64,000 nucleotides of DNA from Polynucleobacter sp. MWH-Aus1W21 (GCF_018687275.1 NZ_CP061287.1:434001-498000), one strand, 5' to 3'; positions 17,723 to 27,192 are shown, counted from the stretch's first letter. A program made the numbers and translations. Notes: generated from the letters alone by a model not told the origin.

Positions 17723-20326
17723 ATGAGAATAGATAAATTAACAACCAAGTTTCAAGAGGCCTTAAGTGAGGCTCAAAGTATCGCGTTAGCCAAAGACAAC
17801 CAATATATTGAGCCAGCCCATCTATTGCTGGCAATGTTGCGTGATTCCGATGGTGGTGCAAGGAGCTTGCTAACAAGAGCAGGCGTCAATGTGGCCGGCC
17901 TTGAAAAAGGTGTAGAAAAGATAATCAGCAACCTTCCTGAAGTGCAGGGCACTAGCGGGGAAGTTCAGGTTGGCCGTGATCTCAGTAATTGGTTGAACTT
18001 ATGTGAAAAAGAAGCCAATAAGCGTAATGATCAATTTATAGCGGGTGAGTTGTTCTTGTTGGTGGTTGCAGATGACAAAGGCGAGCTCGGCAAGGTTGCT
18101 CGTGAGAATGGCTTAAATCGTAAATCGTTAGAGGCGGCTATTGATTTAGTTCGCGGAGGAGAATCAGTGAATAGTGCAGATGCTGAAGGTCAACGTGAGG
18201 CCTTAAAAAAATACACCGTGGATTTAACCGAGCGCGCTCGTATGGGTAAGCTCGATCCAGTTATTGGTCGTGATGATGAGATTCGTCGCACCATTCAGAT
18301 ATTGCAGCGCCGCGGCAAGAATAACCCTGTGTTGATTGGTGAGCCTGGCGTAGGTAAAACAGCGATCGTTGAGGGTTTGGCCCAGCGCATTGTGAATGGC
18401 GAAGTTCCTGAAACCCTAAAGAACAAACGCGTCCTAGTTCTAGATATGGCTTTGTTATTGGCTGGCGCGAAGTATCGCGGTGAATTCGAAGAGCGCCTGA
18501 AGGCGGTGCTCAGTGATGTTGCTAAAGATGAGGGTCAAACCATTATCTTTATCGATGAGATTCATACAATGGTTGGCGCTGGCAAAGGTGATGGCGCGAT
18601 GGATGCCGGCAATATGCTCAAGCCTGCTTTGGCTCGTGGCGAACTACATTGCATTGGCGCAACAACCTTAGATGAATATCGTAAATACATTGAAAAAGAT
18701 CCTGCGTTAGAGCGCCGTTTCCAAAAAGTGATGGTTGAAGAGCCCAGTGTTGAAGCAACGATTGCTATCTTGCGTGGTTTGCAAGAGCGCTATGAGCTGC
18801 ATCATGGCATTGAGATTACAGACCCAGCTATTGTGGCTGCTGCTGAGTTATCGCACCGCTACATTACTGATCGCTTCTTGCCAGACAAGGCAATCGACTT
18901 AATTGACGAGGCTGGTTCACGTATTCGAATGGAAATTGATTCCAAGCCTGAGGTAATGGACAAACTCGAGCGTCGTCTCATTCAGCTTAAGATTGAGCGT
19001 GAAGCGGTTAAGAAGGAAAAAGATGAAGCATCTCAAAAACGACTTGGCCTCATTGAAGAAGAAATCAAGCGCCTTGGTGCCGAATATGCTGATCTAGAGG
19101 AAATCTGGAAAGCAGAAAAGGGCGCCGTACTCGGTGCTGCCAACCTTAAGGAAGAGATTGAGAAGGTTAGAGCTGATATCGCCAAGTTACAGCGTGATGG
19201 TAAGTTAGAGCAAGTTGCAGAGTTGCAATACGGCAAGCTCCCTGAGCTGGAGGCTAAGCTTAAATCTGCTGCGGCTGCTGAGGCGAAGGGCGATAAAGAT
19301 GGCGTAGTAAAGAACAAGCTCTTGCGGACTCAAGTAGGCGCAGAAGAAATTGCAGAAGTAGTTTCTCGTGCGACGGGCATTCCGGTTTCTAAGATGATGC
19401 AGGGCGAGCGCGATAAATTGCTCAAGATGGAAGAGCTCTTACATAAGCGTGTCGTTGGCCAAGAGGAAGCGATTCGTGCAGTGTCCGATGCTATTCGCCG
19501 TTCCCGCGCCGGCTTGGCAGAAGAGAATCGTCCTTACGGATCATTCTTGTTCCTTGGGCCTACTGGTGTTGGTAAGACAGAACTCTGTAAGGCGTTGGCT
19601 GGCTTCTTGTTTGATAGTGAGGATCACCTTATTCGTATTGATATGAGTGAGTTCATGGAGAAGCATAGTGTTGCACGTTTAATTGGTGCGCCTCCTGGCT
19701 ACGTTGGCTATGAAGAGGGTGGCTATTTAACCGAGCAGGTACGTCGTCATCCATACAGCGTTATCTTGTTTGATGAAATTGAGAAGGCGCATCCAGATGT
19801 ATTTAACGTCCTATTGCAAGTTTTGGACGATGGTCGTTTAACTGATGGCCAAGGTCGTACGGTAGATTTTAAAAATACGGTGATTGTGATGACCAGTAAT
19901 ATTGGATCGCACTTAATTCAATCAATGACTGATAAGAAGCAATCTGAAATCAAAGAAGCGGTATTTGAGGAATTGAAAAATCATTTCCGTCCCGAGTTCT
20001 TGAACCGTATCGATGAGATCGTTGTATTCCATGGCTTAGACAAAGGTAATATCGCCAATATCGCAAAGATATTGCTCAAAAACTTGTCGGATCGTTTGGC
20101 GAAGGTTGATATGCAGCTTGAGGTTAGTGACGCAGCTCTCAATAAGATTGCAGAAGTAGGTTTTGATCCCGTCTTTGGAGCAAGGCCTTTGAAGCGGGCT
20201 ATCCAGCAGCATATTGAGAACCCTGTTTCGAAGATGATTTTGGAAGGCAAGTTTGGACCTAAAGACGTAGTCCCTGTGGATGTTGATAAGTCGGGCGACT
20301 TTAGCTTTTCTCGACAGGTCCATTAA
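17723..20326 (+). CDS. clpB: ATP-dependent disaggregase ClpB
   Basis: Hexameric AAA+ chaperone of 867 residues that rescues aggregated proteins together with DnaK/DnaJ. Domain order is complete: N-terminal Clp repeat domain (1-145), first AAA domain with Walker A GEPGVGKTA (about 211-219) and IIFIDEIHT, the coiled-coil middle domain (about 400-530), second AAA domain with GPTGVGKTE (about 613-621) and ILFDEIEKAHPDV, and the C-terminal D2-small domain. A sigma-32 promoter precedes it. SD GGAG lies 9 bases before the ATG. Confidence 0.97.
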   Translation: MRIDKLTTKFQEALSEAQSIALAKDNQYIEPAHLLLAMLRDSDGGARSLLTRAGVNVAGLEKGVEKIISNLPEVQGTSGEVQVGRDLSNWLNLCEKEANKRNDQFIAGELFLLVVADDKGELGKVARENGLNRKSLEAAIDLVRGGESVNSADAEGQREALKKYTVDLTERARMGKLDPVIGRDDEIRRTIQILQRRGKNNPVLIGEPGVGKTAIVEGLAQRIVNGEVPETLKNKRVLVLDMALLLAGAKYRGEFEERLKAVLSDVAKDEGQTIIFIDEIHTMVGAGKGDGAMDAGNMLKPALARGELHCIGATTLDEYRKYIEKDPALERRFQKVMVEEPSVEATIAILRGLQERYELHHGIEITDPAIVAAAELSHRYITDRFLPDKAIDLIDEAGSRIRMEIDSKPEVMDKLERRLIQLKIEREAVKKEKDEASQKRLGLIEEEIKRLGAEYADLEEIWKAEKGAVLGAANLKEEIEKVRADIAKLQRDGKLEQVAELQYGKLPELEAKLKSAAAAEAKGDKDGVVKNKLLRTQVGAEEIAEVVSRATGIPVSKMMQGERDKLLKMEELLHKRVVGQEEAIRAVSDAIRRSRAGLAEENRPYGSFLFLGPTGVGKTELCKALAGFLFDSEDHLIRIDMSEFMEKHSVARLIGAPPGYVGYEEGGYLTEQVRRHPYSVILFDEIEKAHPDVFNVLLQVLDDGRLTDGQGRTVDFKNTVIVMTSNIGSHLIQSMTDKKQSEIKEAVFEELKNHFRPEFLNRIDEIVVFHGLDKGNIANIAKILLKNLSDRLAKVDMQLEVSDAALNKIAEVGFDPVFGARPLKRAIQQHIENPVSKMILEGKFGPKDVVPVDVDKSGDFSFSRQVH

Positions 20327-20344
20327 GCGGTAAAAAGTATTTCA

Positions 20345-20360
20345 GCAGGAAAATTCCTGC
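20345..20360 (+). repeat. Inverted repeat between clpB and the MFS gene
   Basis: GCAGGAA and TTCCTGC form a 7-bp inverted repeat with two bases between the arms. No T-run follows on either side, so it is not a standard terminator. It may act as a 3' mRNA-stabilising hairpin for clpB. Confidence 0.4.
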
Positions 20361-20377
20361 GCCAGTAAACTCGGTAC

Positions 20378-21613
20378 ATGACTGCTACGCTTAATGGGCG
20401 TGCCAGTGATGTCCGGGTTATTGGTCTCATTAGCCTAGCTCACGGCAGCTCCCACTTCTTTCATTTGGTACTCCCTCCCATGTTTCCATGGTTGAAGGAT
20501 GCTTTTGCATTGAGTTATGCGGAGCTTGGTTTGCTCATGTCAGTTTTCTTTGTGGTGTCTTGTATTGCACAAGCTTCCTCTGGATTTTTAGTGGATCGAA
20601 TAGGTGCTAGGCCAGTATTGTTTGGTGGAGTTGGTTTACTAATACTCGCTGCACTAACTTACTCACAAAGCAATGGGTATGGCATGCTTTTGATGGGTGC
20701 TGTCATAGCTGGGTGCGGTAACGGTATTTTTCATCCTGTGGATTACACACTCATTAATCACAAGGTTTCATCTCCCAATCTTCCGTACGCCTATTCAATG
20801 CATGGTGTTACAGGCTACTTAGGTTGGGCAGCGGCTCCAGCCTTCATGGTTGCAATTGCTCAATTCAGTGATTGGCGTATAGCCTTCCTATCTGCAGCTT
20901 TGTTAGAGGCTTGTATTTTGACGATCCTATGGTTGAATAAAAGCTATCTAATGGACGATGTCAAAGGGCGCCGCGAGCAAAGCCATGCCACCATCCAGGC
21001 TGCTAATCCAGGATCTAGCCCAGAGAGTGCATTTGCATTCTTAAAGCTCCCTGCAGTCTGGTTATGCTGGGTATTCTTTTTCTTTAGCATGGCGTCCACT
21101 TCGAGTTTGCAATCATTTGCCCCGAGTGCATTGTTTAATATTTATCAAGTGCCTTTAGATATTGGTAGTTACTACATTACTCTGCTAGCCCTTGGTAGCG
21201 CTGGTGGTGTTTTATTTGGTGGCTATCTTGCGGCGAAGTTGCAAGCGCCAGAAAAGATTGTTAGCTCTTGCTTAACCATTACGATTGCCATGTGTTTCTT
21301 GCTCGCTACAGGATTGATTTCTGGGGCAGTTATTCCATTTATATTTTGTGCGCTTGGATTTGGTTATGGTGTTGTTGCACCATCACGTGATCTTTTGGTA
21401 AAGGCGGTGACGCCAAAAGGTGTGTCGGGGCGCGTCTATGGAATTGTTTATTCTGGAATTGACTTAGGTGCTGCAGTAGGGCCTTTTATCTTCGGCTTTT
21501 TTATGGATGCGGGATTCCCCAAGGCACTCTTCTTAGGCATCGCCTTATTTCAACTGATGATTATTCCGACGGTATTTAAAGTCTCCACTAGACGCTCTCC
21601 TAAAACTGTTTGA
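20378..21613 (+). CDS. MFS transporter
   Basis: Major facilitator superfamily permease of 411 residues with about 12 hydrophobic segments. The signature between helices 2 and 3 appears as GFLVDRIGARPVL. The N-terminal HGSSHFFHLVLPPMFPWL and its pairing with helix 2 recall the fosmidomycin-resistance-like MFS group, but the substrate cannot be set from sequence. It stands alone between clpB and the long aceA upstream region. Confidence 0.85.
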   Translation: MTATLNGRASDVRVIGLISLAHGSSHFFHLVLPPMFPWLKDAFALSYAELGLLMSVFFVVSCIAQASSGFLVDRIGARPVLFGGVGLLILAALTYSQSNGYGMLLMGAVIAGCGNGIFHPVDYTLINHKVSSPNLPYAYSMHGVTGYLGWAAAPAFMVAIAQFSDWRIAFLSAALLEACILTILWLNKSYLMDDVKGRREQSHATIQAANPGSSPESAFAFLKLPAVWLCWVFFFFSMASTSSLQSFAPSALFNIYQVPLDIGSYYITLLALGSAGGVLFGGYLAAKLQAPEKIVSSCLTITIAMCFLLATGLISGAVIPFIFCALGFGYGVVAPSRDLLVKAVTPKGVSGRVYGIVYSGIDLGAAVGPFIFGFFMDAGFPKALFLGIALFQLMIIPTVFKVSTRRSPKTV

Positions 21614-21909
21614 AGTAGCATCGCAATTTAACACTTAAATTTTTCACAATGTGAAACATCATTACACTGCGTAAAATGCGGTGCAGCATGAGTGATGGAG
21701 TTTCATTCCAAACAGTGGGTTACTATTCCGCATTATAAAAATATATTCATAAGTCATTGAATATAAATAACTAAATATTTATCAAAATTCCCCATATTTC
21801 TCTTGCTTGCTTTTTTGAATTGTCTAAACTCTTATATAAGACATAAGACTTGAACAGGTCTTAAGAGTCCTCAAATTTTGAAGTACTTGTTTAACTTAGG
21901 GAGAAAAAC
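21614..21909 (+). promoter_or_regulatory. Dyad-rich upstream region of aceA
   Basis: These 296 AT-rich bases hold four perfect dyads: TTTCACA-A-TGTGAAA (21642-21656), TATATTCA-N8-TGAATATA (21742-21765), CTTATATAAG (21831-21840) and TAAGAC-N8-GTCTTA (21844-21863). The last two fall where the core promoter or 5' leader is expected. A GGGAG ribosome site precedes the aceA ATG. No convincing -35/-10 pair was identified. The density suggests several regulator sites, fitting the tight carbon-source control known for isocitrate lyase. Confidence 0.5.
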
Positions 21910-23208
21910 ATGGCAGATCGCAAAGCAGAAATCGCAGCACTACAAAAAGACTGGGATACCAATCCGCGCTGGAAAGGTATTACACGTGGCTATACAGCTG
22001 AGGACGTTATCCGTCTTCGTGGTTCATTGAAGATTGAGCACACTTTGGCTAAGCATGGCGCTGAGCGTCTTTGGGAATTAGTAAACAACGAAGCTTACGT
22101 TAACTGTTTAGGTGCTTTAACTGGTGGTCAAGCAATGCAACAAGTTAAAGCTGGCGTGCAGGCAATTTACTTGTCAGGTTGGCAAGTTGCTGCTGACGGC
22201 AACTCTTATGCTGCTATGTACCCAGATCAATCTTTATATCCAGTAGATTCAGTTCCTAAGATGGTTGAGCGTATCAACAATTCTTTCCAGCGTGCTGATG
22301 AAATCCAAACTGCTAAGGGTATTAACAAGGGTGATGCAGGTTACATCGAGTACTTCGCTCCTATCGTTGCTGATGCTGAAGCTGGTTTCGGTGGTGTATT
22401 GAATGCATTTGAGTTGAGTAAAGCATTGATCAAGCAAGGTGCTGCAGGCGTTCACTTCGAAGACCAATTGTCTTCTGTTAAGAAGTGCGGACACTTGGGT
22501 GGCAAGGTATTGTTGCCAACTACAGAGTCTGTACAAAAATTGATCTCAGCGCGTTTAGCTGCTGACGTTATGGGTGTTCCAACCATTATCTTGGCTCGTA
22601 CTGATGCTGAAGCTGCTGACTTGTTGACCTCTGACTACGATGCAAATGACAAGCCATTCTTGACAGGCGAGCGCACAGCCGAAGGTTTCTACAAAACACG
22701 TAAAGGCTTGGATCAAGCGATCTCACGTGGTTTGGCATACGCTGCTTACGCTGATATGGTTTGGTGCGAAACAGGTACACCTGATCTCGAGTTTGCTCGT
22801 CAGTTTGCAGAAGCAATTCGTGCGAAGTTCCCAGGCAAGATGTTGGCTTACAACTGTTCACCATCTTTCAACTGGAAGAAAAACTTGGATGACGCAACAA
22901 TCGCTAAATTCCAACGTGAATTAGGTGCAATGGGTTACAAGTATCAATTCATTACATTGGCTGGTATCCACTCTATGTGGTACAACATGTTCGACTTGGC
23001 GCAAGACTACATGCAGCGCGGTATGACTGCATACATCGAGAAAGTACAAGAGCCAGAATTCGCTGCTCGTGATCGCGGATACACGTTCGTTTCACATCAG
23101 CAAGAAGTTGGTACAGGTTATTTCGATGATGTAACTACTGTAATCCAAGGTGGTAAGTCTTCTGTAACAGCATTGACTGGTTCTACTGAAGAAGAGCAGT
23201 TCCACTAA
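21910..23208 (+). CDS. aceA: Isocitrate lyase
   Basis: First enzyme of the glyoxylate bypass, splitting isocitrate to succinate and glyoxylate; needed for growth on acetate or fatty acids. The 432-residue protein has the family signature with catalytic Cys193 in KKCGHLGGK (E. coli Cys195), the substrate segment LSGWQVAAD, and acidic metal ligands in VADAEAGFGG. Codon choice looks like that of a highly expressed gene. No malate synthase gene is adjacent. A strong terminator follows. Confidence 0.96.
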   Translation: MADRKAEIAALQKDWDTNPRWKGITRGYTAEDVIRLRGSLKIEHTLAKHGAERLWELVNNEAYVNCLGALTGGQAMQQVKAGVQAIYLSGWQVAADGNSYAAMYPDQSLYPVDSVPKMVERINNSFQRADEIQTAKGINKGDAGYIEYFAPIVADAEAGFGGVLNAFELSKALIKQGAAGVHFEDQLSSVKKCGHLGGKVLLPTTESVQKLISARLAADVMGVPTIILARTDAEAADLLTSDYDANDKPFLTGERTAEGFYKTRKGLDQAISRGLAYAAYADMVWCETGTPDLEFARQFAEAIRAKFPGKMLAYNCSPSFNWKKNLDDATIAKFQRELGAMGYKYQFITLAGIHSMWYNMFDLAQDYMQRGMTAYIEKVQEPEFAARDRGYTFVSHQQEVGTGYFDDVTTVIQGGKSSVTALTGSTEEEQFH

Positions 23209-23256
23209 GAAATCCCTAAGTAGTACGTAGCAAGCAGTAACACACCAATACTGCCG

Positions 23257-23304
23257 CGGCATCTAAATTACCCCACAAGGGTGACTTAGATGCCGTTTTC
23301 GTTT
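23257..23304 (+). terminator. Rho-independent terminator after aceA
   Basis: CGGCATCTAA (23257-23266) pairs perfectly with TTAGATGCCG (23286-23295), followed by TTTTCGTTT. The 19-base loop contains a second small pairing (ACCC/GGGT). Confidence 0.85.
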
Positions 23305-23315
23305 ACATTCTTCCC

Positions 23316-23756
23316 ATGACTAATTGCGCACTCTGTAAAGACGAACTCAAGCCCGAAGAGGGGCAGCTCATTTGGCGCGGTGATGACTGTCGCATCATTC
23401 TCGTGAACGATCCTGATCTACCTGGTTTTTGCAGGGTGATTTGGAATCGCCATTTAGCGGAGATGACAGAGCTTACTTATGGTGAGCGCGACCATCTCAT
23501 GACCTTAGTTTTTGCTGTTGAAGAGGCTGTACGTCATGTGATGCACCCTGATAAGGTCAATATTGCTGCTTTGGGCAATATGGTTCCCCATATTCATTGG
23601 CATGTTATTCCGCGATTCAAGGACGACGCCTTTTTCCCTGGCTCGGTTTGGTCAGGCAGGCTGAGGGAAACTTCGGAGGCTGTTATTGCTGAGCGTAGAC
23701 GTCGAGCGACTGAGCTGCCGCAGGCAATTCGAGAAGAAATCTCTCAATTGAATTAG
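23316..23756 (+). CDS. HIT family protein
   Basis: Histidine-triad nucleotide-binding protein of 146 residues with HIHWHVIPR (His92, His94, His96). HIT proteins hydrolyse or transfer nucleotidyl groups; the substrate here is unknown. Two Cys near the N terminus (CALC) plus other conserved residues may form a small metal site. It lies just past the aceA terminator and before the accessory block. Confidence 0.88.
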   Translation: MTNCALCKDELKPEEGQLIWRGDDCRIILVNDPDLPGFCRVIWNRHLAEMTELTYGERDHLMTLVFAVEEAVRHVMHPDKVNIAALGNMVPHIHWHVIPRFKDDAFFPGSVWSGRLRETSEAVIAERRRRATELPQAIREEISQLN

Positions 23757-23814
23757 TATTTAGAGATCCCGGAGAGGGTTGAGTAGTAAAAAATAATAAA
23801 AATTGGAGACTTGA

Positions 23815-24486
23815 GTGATTCAAAAAATAATGCCCAATGTCACAGAGGCTCTGCGTGACATTGCTGATGGTTCAACCATACTAATATCGGGTTTCGGTGG
23901 CGCTGGATTGCCAGTATTTTTGCTAGATGCTTTGCTTGAGCAGGGCGCAAAAGAGTTAACTTTGGCGAGTAATAACGCCGGCAATCAAGGTGTGGGAATC
24001 GCAAAATTAGTTGCAGCTGGCAGGGTAAAGAAAATGATCTGCTCCTTTCCAAGGCAGCCAGAGTCTGGTGCATTCGACGATCTATATCGACAAGGAAAAA
24101 TTGAGCTGGAGTTAGTTCCACAGGGCACCTTGGCCGAGCGCATCAGAGCTGGTGGGGCAGGCATCGGAGGCTTTTTTACTCCTACAGGATTTGGTACCGA
24201 CTTAGCTAAAGGTAAAGAGTGTCGTGAAATTGATGGCACTAATTATGTTTTTGAGAAAGCAATTAAAGCAGACTATGCGCTGATCAAGGCTGATAAAGGT
24301 GACCGTTGGGGCAATCTGATATATCACGGTACCGGCCGAAACTTTGGCCCCATTATGGCTACTGCAGCGCGGTGCACCATTGCTCAAGTGAATCAAGTGG
24401 TTGAGTTGGGGCAATTAGATCCTGAGCATATTGTTACTCCTGGGATATTTGTAAAGCGAGTAGTTTTGGTTGGAGGCAAAGCATGA
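23815..24486 (+). CDS. 3-oxoacid/3-oxoadipate CoA-transferase subunit A
   Basis: Family I CoA-transferase alpha subunit, 223 residues. The CoA-binding signature is ISGFGGAGLP (about 24-33); PRQPESGAFDDLYRQGKIELELVPQGT and GGFFTPTGFGTD match PcaI/ScoA-type proteins. With subunit B it moves CoA from succinyl-CoA to a 3-oxo acid (3-oxoadipate, acetoacetate or similar). Start is GTG behind TTGGAG. It overlaps the next gene by 4 bases (ATGA). It opens the accessory block and is coupled to the Bug receptor two genes on, hinting at an imported acid as source of its substrate. Confidence 0.88.
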   Translation: MIQKIMPNVTEALRDIADGSTILISGFGGAGLPVFLLDALLEQGAKELTLASNNAGNQGVGIAKLVAAGRVKKMICSFPRQPESGAFDDLYRQGKIELELVPQGTLAERIRAGGAGIGGFFTPTGFGTDLAKGKECREIDGTNYVFEKAIKADYALIKADKGDRWGNLIYHGTGRNFGPIMATAARCTIAQVNQVVELGQLDPEHIVTPGIFVKRVVLVGGKA

Positions 24487-25145
24487 TCAATTTATCTAAC
24501 CTACAAAAGCGATCCACTGCTGACATTGCCAAACGAATTGTTCAAGACATTCCAGATGGCGCGCATGTGAATTTAGGAATTGGTCAACCTATGACCATTT
24601 CCAATTACTTGCCGCCTGATCGCGAGATTTTGTTGCACAGTGAAAACGGATTATTGGGAATGGGCCCCTTGGCTAAGGGTGATCAAATTGATGAGGAAAT
24701 CGTAAACGCCGGCAAGCAACCTGTAACGATGTTGCCTGGCGCTTCTATTTTTAGCCACGCCGACTCTTTTGCCATGATTCGTGGCGGGCATATCGATATT
24801 TGCGTTCTAGGAGCGTTTCAGGTCTCCGTGAATGGGGATATTGCTAATTGGCGTACAGGCGATCCTAATGCGATTCCAGCTGTAGGTGGCGCAATGGATT
24901 TAGCATTAGGCGCAAAAAAACTATTCGTCATGATGGAGCATCTCACCAAATCTGGTGAATCGAAGCTTGTTGCGCAATGTACCTACCCTTTGACTGCATT
25001 GGCAGCGGTAGATTGCATCTACACTGATTTGGCGACTATTGCCGTAACTCAGGATGGTCTTGAAGCAATTGATTGGATCGAGGGGTTGAGCTTTGCAGAT
25101 CTTTGTGAAATTAGTGGTGTACCCATGACGGAGCGTAAGAAATGA
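24483..25145 (+). CDS. 3-oxoacid/3-oxoadipate CoA-transferase subunit B
   Basis: Beta subunit of the family I CoA-transferase, 220 residues. Glu54 in LHSENGLLGMGP is the catalytic glutamate that forms the enzyme-CoA thioester. GIGQPM near the N terminus and RGGHIDICVLGAFQVS fit PcaJ/ScoB proteins. It overlaps subunit A and the downstream Bug gene by 4 bases each (ATGA at both junctions), so three proteins are translationally coupled. Confidence 0.9.
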   Translation: MINLSNLQKRSTADIAKRIVQDIPDGAHVNLGIGQPMTISNYLPPDREILLHSENGLLGMGPLAKGDQIDEEIVNAGKQPVTMLPGASIFSHADSFAMIRGGHIDICVLGAFQVSVNGDIANWRTGDPNAIPAVGGAMDLALGAKKLFVMMEHLTKSGESKLVAQCTYPLTALAAVDCIYTDLATIAVTQDGLEAIDWIEGLSFADLCEISGVPMTERKK

Positions 25146-26122
25146 AGAAAATTACAACATCCTATTTGCTGGGTTTAATTTTATGGATATTCACCTGTAC
25201 GCTGGCATTCGCTCAAGCGGCATCCAATTACCCCACAAAGCCTATTAAGATTGTTGTTGGCTTTTCTCCGGGTGGATCTGCTGATGCTGTAGGTCGCTCT
25301 TTGGCGGAAGCCTTTTCTACGAGATTAGGTCAGCCGGTAGTGGTTGAAAATCGTGCTGGTGCCAATGGCAATATTGCTGCAGAGACGGTTGCACGCGCAG
25401 CGCCAGATGGATATACCTTATATTTCCCATCGATCGGTCATGCAGTCAATGTTTCGCTTTACAAAAATCTGCCTTATGACCCTATCAAAGACTTTACTGC
25501 TATTGGTGGAGTATTCTCAGCTCCAAATATGTTGGTAGTGCCAATGAGTTCGCCTTATAAGTCTGTTGGTGAAATTATTGCAGCTGCTAAAGCAAATCCC
25601 GGCAAGCTGACTTTTGCATCTAGCGGTAGTGGCACTTCAGTACATTTATCGGCTGAGCTGTTTCAAAGAATGGCTGGAATTCAAATGGTGCACATTCCCT
25701 ACAAAGGAACTGGCAGTGCTTTACCGGACGTGATTTCAGGCCAAGTCGACATGTTATTTCCAAACTTGCCTAGCGCATTGCCGCAGGTAAAGGCTGGCAA
25801 TTTACGAGGCATTGCCATCACTACCGCCAAACCTTCATTGGCTGCACCAGGGGTGCCAACCATCGCTGAGAGTGGTCTGCCTGGATATGACATGGCAACT
25901 TGGTATGGCTTAGTAGCGCCCGCAAATCTTCCGATTGATATTCGTAATCGCCTTAATAAAGAATTACAAAGTATTTTGGCTGACCCTAAATTCAAAGATA
26001 AGTTGATAGCGCAAGGTGCTGATCCAATGCCTGGTACACCCGAGCAGTTTTCAGCCTTATTAAAAAGTGAGATTGAAAAGTGGCGAAAAATTATTACTCA
26101 ATCAAAAATTTCAATTGAGTGA
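25142..26122 (+). CDS. Bug/TctC-family periplasmic receptor 1
   Basis: Secreted tripartite-tricarboxylate-receptor (Bug) protein of 326 residues with a Sec signal peptide ending near AFAQA. Family marks are KIVVGFSPGGSADAVGR with the ligand-loop Asp, VVENRAGANGNIAAE, GYTLYFPS and VHIPYKGTG. Bug proteins bind small organic acids or amides in a closed cleft. Translational coupling to the CoA-transferase suggests a ligand that feeds that enzyme. No TctA/TctB partner is present. Its last 25 bases overlap the convergent dehydrogenase gene. Confidence 0.9.
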   Translation: MKKITTSYLLGLILWIFTCTLAFAQAASNYPTKPIKIVVGFSPGGSADAVGRSLAEAFSTRLGQPVVVENRAGANGNIAAETVARAAPDGYTLYFPSIGHAVNVSLYKNLPYDPIKDFTAIGGVFSAPNMLVVPMSSPYKSVGEIIAAAKANPGKLTFASSGSGTSVHLSAELFQRMAGIQMVHIPYKGTGSALPDVISGQVDMLFPNLPSALPQVKAGNLRGIAITTAKPSLAAPGVPTIAESGLPGYDMATWYGLVAPANLPIDIRNRLNKELQSILADPKFKDKLIAQGADPMPGTPEQFSALLKSEIEKWRKIITQSKISIE

Positions 26123-27171
26123 AGTCTTTTAGCGAGAGCATTTCCGACTTGCGCAGTGCCCAATGTTCCGCCTATATCCATTGTTACCTCTTGAGCAAGA
26201 ATAGCTTGCTCGACTGAGGTCATAATGGATTTTGCGGCTAACGCAAAGTTTGGCTTATTTGAGCGATGCGAGAACCAATCCAATAGTAGTGCGGAAGACA
26301 GAATCAAAGAAAATGGATTGGCAATATTTTTTCCAGCAATATCCGGGGCTGACCCATGGGCTGCCTGTGCCATGGCGTGACTTATGCCTGCATTCACGGA
26401 TGCGGCCAGCCCAAGACTTCCTGATAATTCTGCGGTGAGGTCGGAAAGTATGTCGCCGAACATATTTGTCGTGACGATCACATCAAAATTTTGTGGGGCC
26501 CTGACTAAATGTGCTGCCATGGCATCAACTATGTAGTCATCTACCTTTACTTCGGGAAATTCTTTAGCCACTTCATGACAAATATCGATGAACATTCCAT
26601 CGGCAATTTTTAAAACATTTGCCTTGTGAACAATGGTTACGTGCTTATTTCTTGAGCGGGCTAACTCAAAGGCGCTTCGTGCAATACGCTCACAACACTG
26701 GCGAGTAATACGCCTTAACGAAATTGCTACATCTTGGGTTACTAAGATTTCCCCATTGCCTTCCGCCATGTTTCGGTCAGCATAAAAACCTTCAGTATTT
26801 TCTCGAACTACAACTAAGTCAAAGTCATGAACTGGTGCTTTAAGGCCAGGGTAGGTTTTAGCTGGTCGAATATTGGCATATAAATCTAGTGATTTTCTGA
26901 AAAATTTTGAAGGGTTAATCTCGCCCTTTGACTCATCCTTAAAGTCATAAGTAGACATTGGCCCCAGTATCAGACCATCTGCTGCATTCACTTTTTGAAG
27001 CAACTCATCCCTTACTGTTGAGCCATATTTTTGCAAGCTTTCATGGCCAGCAATCTCATCTTCAATTTGCAGATTGAGTTTAAAAATACTATCTGCAGCT
27101 ACTAAAACCACTTTAGTTGCGGCGCTAATCTCTGGGCCTATCCCATCACCGGCAATCATTACTATTTTCAT
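26098..27171 (-). CDS. Isocitrate/isopropylmalate dehydrogenase family enzyme (tartrate/isopropylmalate type)
   Basis: Beta-decarboxylating NAD-dependent 2-hydroxyacid dehydrogenase of 357 residues. It has AGDGIGPEI at the N terminus, the substrate Arg region RENTEGFYAD, VHKANVLKIADG, the metal Asp motif TTNMFGDILSDL and the nucleotide loop AHGSAPDIAGK. Isopropylmalate, tartrate, homoisocitrate or another 3-substituted malate could be the substrate. No leu genes are nearby, so a catabolic role is likelier than leucine synthesis. It ends 25 bases inside the convergent Bug gene and follows a second Bug gene by 21 bases on its own strand. Confidence 0.85.
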   Translation of the reverse strand: MKIVMIAGDGIGPEISAATKVVLVAADSIFKLNLQIEDEIAGHESLQKYGSTVRDELLQKVNAADGLILGPMSTYDFKDESKGEINPSKFFRKSLDLYANIRPAKTYPGLKAPVHDFDLVVVRENTEGFYADRNMAEGNGEILVTQDVAISLRRITRQCCERIARSAFELARSRNKHVTIVHKANVLKIADGMFIDICHEVAKEFPEVKVDDYIVDAMAAHLVRAPQNFDVIVTTNMFGDILSDLTAELSGSLGLAASVNAGISHAMAQAAHGSAPDIAGKNIANPFSLILSSALLLDWFSHRSNKPNFALAAKSIMTSVEQAILAQEVTMDIGGTLGTAQVGNALAKRLHSIEIFD

Positions 27172-27192
27172 TTCACTTCTTTCTAGTAGCTT

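Noticed and set aside
17595..17876. 93-codon minus-strand frame over the clpB start
   Set aside because: It overlaps the sigma-32 promoter and clpB coding DNA antisense and has no recognisable domain.
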